DNA from: CAWHYG01 sp963833505
Lineage (GTDB): Bacteria; Eisenbacteria; RBG-16-71-46; CAIMUX01
NCBI GenBank assembly: GCA_963833505.1
Contig: CAWHYG010000005.1
Location: forward strand, 640,037 to 704,036
Reading direction: 5' to 3'
DNA: 64,000 nt
Below the pieces are notes generated by a model. That model did no database searches. It was not told the origin of the DNA and saw only the letters and a program-made list of their open reading frames with translations. Below, in pieces: positions 53,269-63,568 of the stretch (positions are counted from its first letter, which is position 1; the number at the start of each line of letters is the position of its first letter). The translations under genes and the position numbers were made by a program.

Positions 53269-55860
53269 CAGGCCTTTCGGGACGCGCTTCGCGAAACGGG
53301 AGCACCGCACGCGGCCGGTCCCTTCAATTGGCAGCTGGCGCACTGGCTGCTGCGGGTACCGATGCTGCGGGCTCTGTACGTTCAGGTCGCCGAGCCCGAC
53401 CGGCTCGGCCCGCTGGATCTGATCGAGACGCTGGACTGGACTGCCGCCGCGCTCAATCGCGTGGATCGCGCGGCGTTCTTCCGGTCCTTCGACGAGGGGC
53501 ACGCCGTTCAGTACTTCTATGAGCCCTTCCTGCAGTCGTTCGATCCGGAACTCCGCAAGGAACTCGGCGTGTGGTACACCCCAGAGGAGATCGTTCGGTA
53601 CCAGGTCGAACGCGTGGACGCCGTCCTGCGCTCCGAGTTGGGCCTTGCCGACGGCCTGGCGGACCCGAAAGTCGTCGTCCTCGATCCTTGCTGCGGCACC
53701 GGGGCCCACCTGCGGGCCGTCCTCCGCCGCATCGCCGCCACCCTGCGGGACAAAGGCGGAGACGCCCTGGTCGCGAACGATCTCAAGAGAGCCGCCATGG
53801 ATCGCGTCTTCGGCTTCGAGATTCTGCCCGCGCCGTTCGTCATTGCTCATCTCCAACTCGGTCTGGAACTCGAAACACTCGGCGCGCCGCTGAGCGACCG
53901 AAGCGACCCGCCCGAACGCGTCGGAGTCTACCTGACGAACGCGCTCACTGGATGGGAACCCCCCAAAGAGAAGCCGAAGCAGATTACCTTCCCGGGATTC
54001 GACGAGGAGCGGGACGCGGCCGAGAGAGTAAAGAAGGAAAGGCCGATTCTGGTCATTCTCGGCAATCCGCCGTAGAACGGATTCGCCGGAGTTGCCGTGG
54101 CGGAGGAACGCGACTTGTCCCAGGCGTACCGTACCGGCCGGCGCGCGCCCGCGCCACAAGGTCAGGGACTCAATGACCTTTACGTGCGTTTCTTCCGCAT
54201 GGCCGAGCGCTGCATCACGGAAAAGGGCAGAGGAGTCGTCTCCTTCATCAGCAACTACTCGTGGCTCGACGGGCTGTCATTCACCTGCATGCGGGAGAGA
54301 TATCTCGATGAGTTTGATGAGATCCTCATCGACTGCATGAACGGGGACAAGTATAAGACGGGTAAGCTGACTCCGGACGGGGAACCCGATCCAAGCGTGT
54401 TCTCCACGGAGCTCAACCGCGAGGGCATCCAGGTCGGCACGGCCATCGCGACACTCATCAAGAGAGGTTCACGGTCAGGCGAGACCACTTCCGCCGCAGT
54501 TCGATTTCGCCACTTCTGGGGGAAGAACAAGCGCCAGAACCTGCTGGCGGCGACCGTTGACGACTACGAGCCCGTATCCCCTCGTCTGGAGATGGGGCTG
54601 ACGTTCAACCCGGTGAGAAACGTCGAGGCATACTTCGGGTGGCCATTGCTGCCGGAGCTCTTCCCTGTATCTTTTCCCGGGGTCAAGACCAGCCGCGACG
54701 ATGTCGTCGTGGATATCGACCGCGACCGGCTAGTGAAGCGGATGAAGGACTACTTCTCATCGGAGATCACGCACGAGCAAATGCGTCAAATATCGCCATC
54801 GGTCATGACCAGCACCAACCGGTTTAGGGCGGAGGCGGTGCGGGATCACCTCCGCGAGCGCGGCTTCCTTCCGAAGAACATCATCCGGTGTTGCTATCGG
54901 CCCTTTGACGTTCGCTGGCTTTACTGGGAACCCGAGACCAAGTTGCTCGACGAGAAGCGCAGCGAGTACTTTCCTCATGTGGATAACGGGAACCTGTGGT
55001 TGAGCGCGGGACAGCACAATCGCAAGGAAGATTTCTATCAGCCGCAGTTCACGCGCGTGCTTGCGGACCATCATATCGTAGAGTCGAACGTCGGCATGTT
55101 TCCCCTTTATCTCCTGAGGACGGCCGGCACCGGCACGCTCATCGAGAGAGCACGAAGCAGAGCGAATCTCAGTAGCGGGGCGGCGGCCTATCTCGAAGAG
55201 ACAGGTGGGGTCGCGGAAGACGTCTTCTTCCACACGTTGGCGATCCTGCACGCGATGGCATACCGCGCGGAGAATGCCGGGGCGTTGCGGCAGGACTGGC
55301 CGCGGATCCCGCTTCCGAACGCGAAGGCCTCACTGACCGCTTCGGCAGCCCTCGGTCGGCAGGTGGCCGCTCTGCTTGACACGGAAGCACCTGTGGCGGG
55401 TGTCACCGCCGGAAAGATCCGGGACGAACTGAGGAGCATCGCGGTCTTTCAGCGAGTTGACGGGAAACCGGCGAAGCCGGAGAAGGGCGATTTGGACCTG
55501 ACCGCCGGATGGGGCCACGGGGGCAAGGGCGGCGTCACAATGCCTGGGAAAGGCAAGATGCTCCGTCGAGCCGACAGCGGCTACGACGTGTTCCTGAACG
55601 ATGTGGCCTGCTGGCGAAATGTGCCTGAAGCCGTCTGGGCGTACACGATCGGCGGGTATCAGGTCATCAAGAAGTGGCTGTCGTACCGCGAGAAGGTGCT
55701 CCTCGGCCGGGGGCTCTCACCCGAGGAGGTCCGCTACGTGACGGAGATGGCGCGCCGCTTGGCCGCCCTGATCGCCCTCCAAGCGGAACTCGACGCCAAC
55801 TACAAGGCCGTCGCCGCAGACACCGTCGCCTGGGACACGTTGAAGAAGAAGAGCCAGTGA
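53269..55860 (+). pseudogene. 3' part of the restriction-modification gene, with an amber codon in the NPPY motif
   Basis: Continues the frame from the 5' part: QAFRDALRETGAPHAAGPFN, then the linker LGVWYTPEEIVRYQVERVD, SAM motif I VVVLDPCCGTGAHLRAVL, and the catalytic motif NPP[Y]NGFAG, in which the Tyr codon is TAG (54073-54075). The frame then stays open to 55860 through SFISNYSWLDGLSF and a target-recognition-like C-terminal region. Without the IS and the amber codon the protein would have about 1135 residues. An ATG at 54097 could start a partial protein lacking SAM motif I. Confidence 0.88.
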
Positions 55861-55995
55861 GCCGTCGTGAACCCACCGATAGGGCAGGAGCGGGCCACGC
55901 AGACGGTCCTGGAGCAGGCGGAGGTGCTGTCGGGGGTATGGGCATCGGGGTAACGATGCAGATGGATCCAAAGGGCATCTGACCCAAGGTGGACG

Positions 55996-56754
55996 ATGGA
56001 CAAGATAACCACGACAATCAAACGAGAATGGTTGTGCGAGATCGCTGCCGGGCGGAAACGGGTCGAATACCGGGAGGCGAAGCCGTATTGGACTAGGCGA
56101 TTGTCCGCCGTTCGAGTATCGTTCCAGCTACGGCTCATCAATGGGATGAACCCGAACGCTCCGGAAGTAACCGTGATTATACGACGCGTCCGAAAGAACC
56201 GGCGGTCCCGGCAGTATGAACTCCACCTGGGAAAGGTTGTCGACATTTGTCATTGGGATGTTCGGCTCGAAAGGCCGATTACCGCCGGGCAACGCTCTGT
56301 GCTCCCGCTGAGAGGTCCCCGAATCCGGAGGCCGATGACGCCGCAGGTGCTCCGGACCAGAATCGGTCGGCTGCCCGCTTTGCCCCCGATCACAGCGGCA
56401 CTTGAACGGGCACTGAGCAGGCAAGGCACCGAAGGAAGCAAGCGAGCCTGGTATTCCTCGCAAAGGGAACACTGGCTCGGCTGGCTGGGTGAATACAGCG
56501 GACCGGGAGCCTATGGCCGGCGCGATTGGCGTCGAACGGCGGAATACGTGTACAACCACATTGTGTGCCCTCCCATGGTGTTGTGGCTATGCGAAGCATC
56601 GGGGATTCCAAGGCACAGGGTAAGTCAGGCCAAGCGAGCTGCTCTCTCGGCGAAGCAGAGCTTTGCCGCGCAGGCAGCGGCGGTCCGGAGGGTCATTCCT
56701 TGGGCGCAGGTCGAGGAAAAGCTCATCGGGAGGGTAGGGTCGGCATCAAGTTAG
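55996..56754 (+). CDS. ASCH-domain protein with an unknown C-terminal domain
   Basis: A 252-residue protein. The N-terminal half matches the ASCH (PUA-like, RNA- or nucleotide-binding) fold: IKREWLCEIAAGRKRVEYRE, PYWTRRL, VSFQLRLINGMNPNAPEV and YELHLGKVVDICHWD. The C-terminal half (AWYSSQREHWLGWLGEYSGP, WRRTAEYVYNHIVCPPMVLW) is helical and of no family I recognise; it looks like accessory or phage-type sequence. AAGGTGG precedes ATG 55996. It lies 135 bp after the restriction-modification gene on the same strand. Confidence 0.7.
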   Translation: MDKITTTIKREWLCEIAAGRKRVEYREAKPYWTRRLSAVRVSFQLRLINGMNPNAPEVTVIIRRVRKNRRSRQYELHLGKVVDICHWDVRLERPITAGQRSVLPLRGPRIRRPMTPQVLRTRIGRLPALPPITAALERALSRQGTEGSKRAWYSSQREHWLGWLGEYSGPGAYGRRDWRRTAEYVYNHIVCPPMVLWLCEASGIPRHRVSQAKRAALSAKQSFAAQAAAVRRVIPWAQVEEKLIGRVGSASS

Positions 56755-56907
56755 GCCTCCTAGATCGTAGACAGTGTCCCTTCGGCACCGGTGCGTAGGC
56801 GCGTCGATTCCCGGGATTCCGCTGGGATTGGCCGGGGCGCCGCCGTCCGGTGGCGTGTCTCGGTCCCGGGTGGCAGGGAGGCGGGGCGTGAAAGGAGAGA
56901 AGCCGGG

Positions 56908-58629
56908 CTACCCCGGCGGGCCTGTCGCCGGCGCGCTGGTGCCCAGTGCGTCTCGATAGTTCCAGGGCATCCAGCCGGAGGGGTTGGCGGCCGTCTCGCG
57001 GGGGTGTCGGAGAACATCGACGAGATAGCGGAAGGGATCGGCCCCGCTGAGCTCGGCCGTGTGGATCAGGCTCATGAAGAGGTCCCCCACCCGGGCGCCG
57101 TTCTGCGTCTTGTAAAAGAGGGAGTTCTTGCGGTGCACAATGGCGCGCTTCAGAGCTCTTTCGCAGATCGTGTTATCAAGGGGTGCGCCGGGTTTCCTGA
57201 GGAACAACGTGAGCTTGTCCCAGTGCTTTTCCATATAGGAGATGGCGTCGCCCAGGCCCGAGTTCGGCTCGACCAGGTGCTCCTCGAACTGCTCCCGGCC
57301 CCACGTCCTGAGCTTCTCCATGATGGGTCCGCTCTGGTCCCGGTGAAAGGCGAGGCGCTCCTCGGTTCCCATCTTCCGCTCGCGAGCGAGAGCGTCGTTC
57401 CGGTAGACCGCGCGCAAAGTCTCGAACACGTAGCGGCATTCGTCGGGGAAGCGATCGGCCACCTGGACGAAGTTCCTCCTGGCATGGACGAGACAGCTCC
57501 CCACGATCGTCTCAAAGTCTCCGCTGGTGTTCCGGGAGAGCGCATCGCACATCTGGATGGGCGGGGACAACTCCTCCGCCCGTCGCTTCAGCACCTGCTC
57601 CAGGTTCTCTCCCGCGTGCTTGCGACCGGTGAAGAAGAGCGCCATCCGGTGCTCTCCCGTCCGTGAGACAATCCCGGAGGTGAAGATCCCGGTGCGCTCC
57701 TTGGGATCCTTTTCGGGTTCCGGCCGGCCGACGGCCTCCACGTCGGGATCGGCCTCCGTTTCCCCCACGAGATCCGTTCGGATGCCTGGCATCACCTCTC
57801 GGTTCGACGACTTCATCAGCTCGAGAACCTTCATCGTGGTGTCGTCATTGTAGAAGACCTCCCCCTGGGCGGCCTGTCGGATGAGCTCCTCATGAACCGG
57901 TTCGAGCGCTTTGGCGCCGCCGGCCACCAGTTCCCATTGCGTGGCGGCGGGCAACGGGATGCCCAGGCTGCCCTCCAGCTTCTCCAACCGGTTGAAAGGA
58001 AGGCCGCAACCGTAGCGGAGAAGTCCGATCATAGCCGTGGCCGATTCGTCGTACTTCGCCGTACCGACCCCCGGGGGCGGTTCGGCCGAGAAAACCTGGC
58101 CGCAGGCGTTGCAGCGGAGGCGCTCCAGCTCGAAGACCGAAGCTTGCAAGGGAGCCATCCCCGTGATCCGCAGCAGAGAGGCCGGTTCGTTCTGCAGGTA
58201 CACCTTCCCGCGGCCGCACTCGGGACACCCGGCGCCGTGCGTCAGCGACGCGTGCGGCACCGGCACCTTCTTCGCGCCCCAGTAGGCTTCCACTCCATGG
58301 CGGCCGTGCCCATGAGGCTTCACGGCCGATGCTTCCTTCGACGGCGAGCCGGTCGCGCCGGCCTCTCCACCGGCGGCGGCATGGCCCTCGAACACGTCCC
58401 GGAGCACCCGGCTCGTCTTCTCCGTGCTCGGCCCGAAGAGCAACCGCCGCAGCCGATCGATCGAGGTCCCCTTCGACTCCAGCTCCCGGGTCAGAAAGCC
58501 CAGCGTATCCACCGCTGCCCTCAGCTTCCCGTGCTCCTCCGCATTCAAAGCCCCTTCTCGGGTCCGCTCGAGGATCGCCTCCAGTTCCTTCCACTCGACC
58601 TCGCGGCGCCGCATCTCTCGTCGATTCAT
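56908..58629 (-). CDS. tnpC: IS66-family transposase (TnpC)
   Basis: The DDE transposase of the IS66 element, 573 residues. It has an N-terminal coiled coil (DRLRRLLFGPSTEKTSRVLR), a zinc-binding region (CPECGRGKVYL ... LRCNACGQVF), the catalytic Asp in VFYNDDTTMKVLEL, a second Asp in IQMCDALSRNT, and Glu in LDNTICERALKRAIVHRKNS. ATG 58629 has GAGG 6 nt upstream and overlaps the DUF4338 stop (ATGA). Confidence 0.94.
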   Translation of the reverse strand: MNRREMRRREVEWKELEAILERTREGALNAEEHGKLRAAVDTLGFLTRELESKGTSIDRLRRLLFGPSTEKTSRVLRDVFEGHAAAGGEAGATGSPSKEASAVKPHGHGRHGVEAYWGAKKVPVPHASLTHGAGCPECGRGKVYLQNEPASLLRITGMAPLQASVFELERLRCNACGQVFSAEPPPGVGTAKYDESATAMIGLLRYGCGLPFNRLEKLEGSLGIPLPAATQWELVAGGAKALEPVHEELIRQAAQGEVFYNDDTTMKVLELMKSSNREVMPGIRTDLVGETEADPDVEAVGRPEPEKDPKERTGIFTSGIVSRTGEHRMALFFTGRKHAGENLEQVLKRRAEELSPPIQMCDALSRNTSGDFETIVGSCLVHARRNFVQVADRFPDECRYVFETLRAVYRNDALARERKMGTEERLAFHRDQSGPIMEKLRTWGREQFEEHLVEPNSGLGDAISYMEKHWDKLTLFLRKPGAPLDNTICERALKRAIVHRKNSLFYKTQNGARVGDLFMSLIHTAELSGADPFRYLVDVLRHPRETAANPSGWMPWNYRDALGTSAPATGPPG

Positions 58630-59505
58630 GCCGACCTCGTGAGGTGTTCCCGAAAGTGCCGGGTCAGCGGATAGACAAGCACATCCTTGCGCGGACGGTT
58701 GGGCCGACCGGTCTGGTCGTTCTTGCCCCGACCCGTCGTTTGACCCACGCAGATCCAGTTCGCCGCCCGGTAACAGGTGCCGCGCCACCGGGTGCGGTCG
58801 ACGAAGGTCTCAGCCAGGTGAACCGGATGGTGGTACCACCACTCCCATTCCCCCGGAAGCATCCGTACCATCCGACCGAGCAGATGGGACGCCAGAATGC
58901 GGGACTTCCACCCAGGGCAGGATGAGGAACCGGCTGTTGTAGCCGACGAAGCGGATGTTCTCGCGCCGGGCCTGAGCCGACCAACCGATGAACCGATCCC
59001 GCGGGCCGAGATGGCGGGGCGCCGAGGTCCAGAGAAAACAGGCCACCGGCCGGCCGGCCGCGAAGACCAGGTGCTTCAGGTGCTCGCCCACCGGTCGCGT
59101 GAAGCCGAGGTAGTGATGTCTTCGGATCAGGCCGTCGAACCTTCGCTCTTCCTCGGTCCGCCGCACCTGACGGAAAGTCAACGAACCCAGTTCCGCCAAC
59201 GAACCGCGGATCGGCGGGGCTTCCCACGGAAGAAGCGTCGGCTCCGGTGACGGCCGCGATCGGTCGGGCATCTTCATGCGCGGCGGCGGCAGCGTGATCT
59301 CGCCCGCACGGTCCAGGGCCAGGAGCAACCCGCGGCAGACACCATCGCGCGGGTATCCGTTCGGTTGCATCCAACCCCAGGCCGCGCACAGTTCGAGCGA
59401 CAGGGCGCGCCGACTCGCACTCGGGTTCTTCGCCAGAAGCTCGCGGACCAAGAGCACATCCGACTCGGTGATCGGACGGCCTCGATACTGCAGAACCGTG
59501 CTCAT
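58626..59505 (-). pseudogene. DUF4338 / Druantia DruA-like protein with a single-base frameshift
   Basis: A DUF4338-family protein of about 290 residues if joined across the frameshift. Frame one has YLGFTRPVGEHLKHLVFAAG, ACFLWTSAPRHLGPRDRFIG and ILPWVEVPH. An extra T near 58895 then shifts the frame; the rest is ASHLLGRMVRMLPGEWEW, LAETFVDRTRWRGTCYRAAN and CVGQTTGRGKNDQTGRPNRP, typical of the family C-terminus. DruA of the Druantia defence system belongs to this family, but the gene here sits between tnpB and tnpC of an IS66-type element and its stop overlaps the tnpC start. Its role in either is unknown. Confidence 0.8.
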
Positions 59506-59584
59506 GCGGAAGGGAATAACCGAGGGCGGAAAAGAACGCAAGAGAAAAAACGATCGCCGGAAGAAAAGAGGGGGGCGCCCAGTC

Positions 59585-59947
59585 TCACGCCCCCACCGTG
59601 ACCCGACGCCAGATCGGCGCCGCCCGGGTCGAACCGGGATCTCCGCCGGAGAAGAGCACCGCCAGCTCGTGCGCCCGCATCGAGCTCGCCCGCTCCTTCT
59701 CGTCCGCGGGCCACCAGCGGAATCGGCCGCTCGAGAGACGCTTGTAGCAAAGCCAAAAGCCTTGGCCGTCGTACACGATCACCTTGAGGCCCGTCCCACG
59801 ACGATTGCGGAACACAAAGACCGTGCCGGAGAACGGATCAGCCTTGAGGACGCTCCGACACACGCGCGAGAGACCGTCGATGCCGCAGCGGAAATCCGCC
59901 GGTTCCACCGCCACCAAGACCCGCATCTGCGGGGTGATCTGGAGCAT
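59585..59947 (-). CDS. tnpB: IS66 TnpB (Orf2-like) accessory protein
   Basis: The 120-residue TnpB-type protein needed for IS66 transposition. It has the family pattern MRVLVAVEPADFRCGIDGLS, DPFSGTVFVFRNRRGTGLKV and VYDGQGFWLCYKRLSSGRFR. Its ATG at 59947 overlaps the tnpA stop (TGATG). Confidence 0.93.
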   Translation of the reverse strand: MLQITPQMRVLVAVEPADFRCGIDGLSRVCRSVLKADPFSGTVFVFRNRRGTGLKVIVYDGQGFWLCYKRLSSGRFRWWPADEKERASSMRAHELAVLFSGGDPGSTRAAPIWRRVTVGA

Positions 59948-60348
59948 CAGCGTTGCTTCCAGAGAGCGGCGGCCAGGACCAGCACCTCCGCACGTTCGTG
60001 GGTCGACAACCGGACGACGAGCCGGGAACCGTCGGCTCCCCAGAGCTCCACCGCCGGGCCGTCGATCGTGGATCGCCCGAGCAACGACTCCGCGCCGAGT
60101 TCGACGAACCGAGTCGGTCCTCTCTTCTCCGCGCCTGCCTCGGCGCCGGCGACCCTCCGCTTCAGGGCGCCGTAGTCGAGACGCAAGGCCCGCGAGATGG
60201 GAGCGATGCCGTGCAACCGCGCCAGGAAAACCGCGGCTTCCCACAGCTTCTCCGGCATCGCCCGCGAATCGCGATGCCGACGCCAATGCTCGATGCGGGT
60301 CCGAAGCCCATGCACCCGGGCGGGGAGTGCTCCGTCCTTCCTTGCCAT
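59947..60348 (-). CDS. tnpA: IS66 TnpA accessory protein
   Basis: A 133-residue TnpA-like protein with a helix-turn-helix (LARLHGIAPISRALRLDYGA) and the C-terminal beta part (AVELWGADGSRLVVRLSTHE). ATG 60348 has GGAGG 7 nt upstream. First gene of the element operon. Confidence 0.85.
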   Translation of the reverse strand: MARKDGALPARVHGLRTRIEHWRRHRDSRAMPEKLWEAAVFLARLHGIAPISRALRLDYGALKRRVAGAEAGAEKRGPTRFVELGAESLLGRSTIDGPAVELWGADGSRLVVRLSTHERAEVLVLAAALWKQR

Positions 60349-60434
60349 GAGTCGTCCTCCTTTGGGTCCGTCCACGACTCATGACGGTAGGGGGAGGCTA
60401 CGCGCGAATCACGCAGCCGGGCCGAAGGGACACC

Positions 60435-60921
60435 GCCGAGAATCAGGTCCTGAAGGAAGCCCACGGCAAGAGACGGATCCGGCTCAACGACGACCAGCGG
60501 CGGCGTTTGGCGGTCAAGGGCAAGATCCTCGGCCGAAGGCTCCTCGGCGAGATCGGCAGCGCCTTCACCCCCGACACCATCCTCCGCTGGCACCGCCAGC
60601 TGGTCGCCGAGAAATGGGATTTCAGCGATCGCCGCACGGCGGTTGGGCGTCCCCGCGTCAGGCCAGAGATCGTCGACCTCGTCCTGCGCATGGCTCGGGA
60701 GAATCCGACCTGGGGCTACGTCCGGATCCAGGGCGCCCTGGCCAACCTCGGGCACAAGATCTCCGACACCACCGTCGGCAACATCCTCCGGGAGCACGGG
60801 ATCGAGCCAGTGCCGGAGCGAAAACGGCGATCGACCTGGAGGGAGTTCCTCGAGGCGCACTGGGACGTGCTGGGCGCGATCGACTTCACGACGATCGAGG
60901 TCTGGACCAGATCGGGGCTCG
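60435..60921 (+). pseudogene. Truncated copy of the rve-type transposase
   Basis: 487 bp colinear with 61160-61646 at an offset of exactly 725 bp and nearly identical. It encodes residues about 32-193 of the intact transposase (ENQVLKEAHGKRRIRLNDDQ to WTRSGL) and stops being similar after AIDFTTIEVWTRSGL, so only the first catalytic Asp is kept. It begins about 35 bp after the IS66-type element. Confidence 0.9.
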
Positions 60922-61066
60922 CGTATGGTCAAACTACTCAGCCGAGCCCCAACTTCCGATCCCTGAATCGGTTGCGGTCCAGATCCCGCCACCAATTTCG
61001 GCCGGTTGACGGCCCGAATCCTGTGCACGATGCTTCCCCTTTTCCCTTTCGCGAATCGGACCGCCC

Positions 61067-62149
61067 ATGGAATTCATCCTTCAGCCCTGGCACCTCCTCC
61101 TCACCATCCTCGCCGGCCTCATCAACCGGGAGCAGCAAGGTGTCATCGAGTACCTGCGCGCCGAGAATCAGGTCCTGAAGGAAGCCCACGGCAAGAGACG
61201 GATCCGGCTCAACGACGACCAGCGGCGCCGTTTGGCGGTCAAGGGCAAGATCCTCGGCCGAAGGCTTCTCGGCGAGATCGGCAGCGCCTTCACCCCCGAC
61301 ACCATCCTGCGCTGGCGCCGCCAGCTGGTCGCCGAGAAATGGGACTTCAGCGATCGCCGCGCGGCGGTTGGGCGTCCCCGCGTCAGACCAGAGATCGTTG
61401 ACCTCGTCCTGCGCATGGCTCGGGAGAATCCGACCTGGGGCTACGTCCGGATCCAGGGCGCCCTCGCCAACCTGGGCCACAAGCTCTCCGACACGACGGT
61501 CGGAACCATCCTCCGGGAGCACGGGATCGAGCCAGTGCCGGAGCGAAAACGGCAATCGACCTGGAGGGAGTTCCTCGAGGCGCACTGGGACGTGCTGGGC
61601 GCGATCGACTTCACGACGATCGAGGTCTGGACCAGATCGGGGCTCGTCACCTTCTACCTGCTGTTCGTCATGGAGGTGGCCAGCCGCCGTGTCCACATCG
61701 CCGGCTGCACGACCAACCCGGACGAACGTTGGATGAAGCAAGTCGCGAGGAACCTGACCGACTCGTACGACGGATTCCTCGCCAGCACCCGGTACGTACT
61801 CATGGATCGCGACGGGAAGTTCAGCGCGGCGTTCCGGTCGATTCTCAAGGACGCGGGCGTCCAATCGGTCCGGCTGCCGGCGCGGTCGCCGAATCTGAAC
61901 GCACACCTCGAGCGATTCATGAGGAGCCTGAAGGCGGAATGCCTCGATCGCATGATCTTCTTCGGGGAAGCGTCGCTGCGACGGGCGACCAACGAGTTCC
62001 TGGCGCACTATCACGGGGAGAGAAACCACCAGGGGCTGGGCAATCGGCTGATCGAACCGGGCGAGGAAGTCGGCCGGGCAGCCGGCCGGATTCAGTGCCG
62101 GAAACGCCTCGCCGGCATGCTGCGCTACTACTACAGGACGGCGGCGTAG
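61067..62149 (+). CDS. rve-type (integrase core) transposase
   Basis: A DDE transposase of 360 residues. It has an N-terminal hydrophobic/helical leader, a helix-turn-helix region (FTPDTILRWRRQLVAEKWDF), a DNA-binding HTH_21-like helix (NPTWGYVRIQGALANLGHKL), and the catalytic core: Asp in LGAIDFTTIEVW, Asp in YVLMDRDGKFSAAF, and Glu in LNAHLERFMRSLKAECLDRM. The end EVGRAAGRIQCRKRLAGMLR is typical. No inverted repeats were resolved. It is the complete copy of the fragment just upstream. Confidence 0.92.
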   Translation: MEFILQPWHLLLTILAGLINREQQGVIEYLRAENQVLKEAHGKRRIRLNDDQRRRLAVKGKILGRRLLGEIGSAFTPDTILRWRRQLVAEKWDFSDRRAAVGRPRVRPEIVDLVLRMARENPTWGYVRIQGALANLGHKLSDTTVGTILREHGIEPVPERKRQSTWREFLEAHWDVLGAIDFTTIEVWTRSGLVTFYLLFVMEVASRRVHIAGCTTNPDERWMKQVARNLTDSYDGFLASTRYVLMDRDGKFSAAFRSILKDAGVQSVRLPARSPNLNAHLERFMRSLKAECLDRMIFFGEASLRRATNEFLAHYHGERNHQGLGNRLIEPGEEVGRAAGRIQCRKRLAGMLRYYYRTAA

Positions 62150-63568
62150 GGTCATTGGCGCCGAAAACACGGATCGTGGTTCGACAAATCGGGTGGAGAT
62201 CCGCGTCCAAGAAGGATCGTCGACGCTCCGATTCGGCTCGAAGGTGCCTGGATCCGGCTGGAAATCGGTTGCGTGGACCACCGCAAGCCACGGCATTGAT
62301 CGATCTTCGGCCTCGTTCGGATTTCTTTACCATACGCGATCGAGTTTCCAACCGAGGACAACTGGAGAAAGAGGACTCGGTCATCGCGATTCATCTGCAA
62401 CAACTGCGCACCTGTGATCGAGAATTGCTTGACCTTCATCCCTGCTCCACCTCATGGGTTTGACGGCCAGAGGACCGTTCCTTGTGGTTACATGGGAAAA
62501 GCGAAGCACTTCGATCGTGGAGTGTCACGCGGCCACTTTCGAAATCGGATCCGAATGGCCCCCGGTTCCCCCCAGGTCGTTCACCAGATCGCCCGAGAGA
62601 ACCGAGAGGGAGAGAGTTCCGGGGTCTGACGGTCGAATTCGACGGGTTCGAAACGGTGATCGTTCGCGACGGTTCCGGAACAGAGAGTCCGGCCCGAACG
62701 GCCGGCGTCGTAAACGCCTCAGAAAACGCGGGACTTGGACGGGCGAGGGTGGTCAATTCACGGGGCTGGGCGTCAACCGAAATCGCCGTAACTGATTGTA
62801 CAGAAATAAGATGGCTCCCCATTTTACCCTGTTTACGAACCACTCTCTGCCGCTGGGGCAACTACTCTCTGTCCGGTAAGACCTTGCAGCACAGATGGTT
62901 CCGGGAGAGAGCAGAGCCAGCACCTGAAAATGGGAGGCCATTATATTCATGCACCTTGCGGGCGGTGACGGCCCGACCCGGAAGCCGACGGCGCTCGGCT
63001 TAAGATCACGCCTTGTCAAGTGCCTGGGACGGAAACCAGCGGGACCGCCCCAGCCTCCATGCGCCGGGGCCTCTGCTTGTCGCCCGATTCGACGTCCCGT
63101 CAACGCCTTCCTCGCCCGCTTTTGGATGCCCGTCCAGCGACCCGGTCCTCGCCCACACTTGCAGCCCGAACGATTCCGCTTGAGGTAGGAAGTCTCCGTC
63201 CCTATGCTCTTCTCGGACGAAGAGACGGTTGCTCCGGTGGGACCACGGAGCAGCTCGCCTGGTCTTCTGGTCGTGCGCGCCCGGAGTGCGCACCCGGGGT
63301 GACGAGGTTGCCGTGAGTGTTCCTGGTCGCCAGAAGTCTGAATCGCTTGCCGACTTTTCAACTCGGCGTCGTCGCGGCCGTGCGCCCAGGGCGGCTCGAT
63401 ACCGCAAACGAGAGCAAGGCTCCTCGCGTGGCCCACCGGCGCATCCTACGACATCCCCTCCCTGGCCAAACACATCTTGCTCGGGGGCCAGAATCAAAGT
63501 GTCCGTTGGCCCGGTCGTCATGGACCACGGTTGCGAGTCTTCCGCGGCGGTCCAGAGGGGAGGGTCCA
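62150..63568. other. 1.4-kb region with no supported gene
   Basis: Only short frames without family-like content on either strand. Part of it may be the remains of mobile elements, since it follows the transposase directly. I found no RNA gene, repeat array or clear promoter. Confidence 0.5.

Larger units (their letters stand above)
56760..60400 (-). mobile_element. IS66-type element with a DUF4338 passenger (ends approximate)
   Basis: Four minus-strand genes in tight order: tnpA, tnpB, DUF4338, tnpC. Adjoining genes overlap by 1-4 nt except for the 80-bp gap after tnpB. Weak inverted repeats (TAGGCCTCC near 56753 and, read inward, TAGCCTCC near 60400) mark possible ends, but no target duplication was found, so the limits are approximate. 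Confidence 0.75.

Noticed and set aside
62436..63003. Frames of 113-173 codons on both strands near 62.5-63.0 kb
   Set aside because: They overlap one another, lack motifs and ribosome sites, and have no consistent codon pattern.
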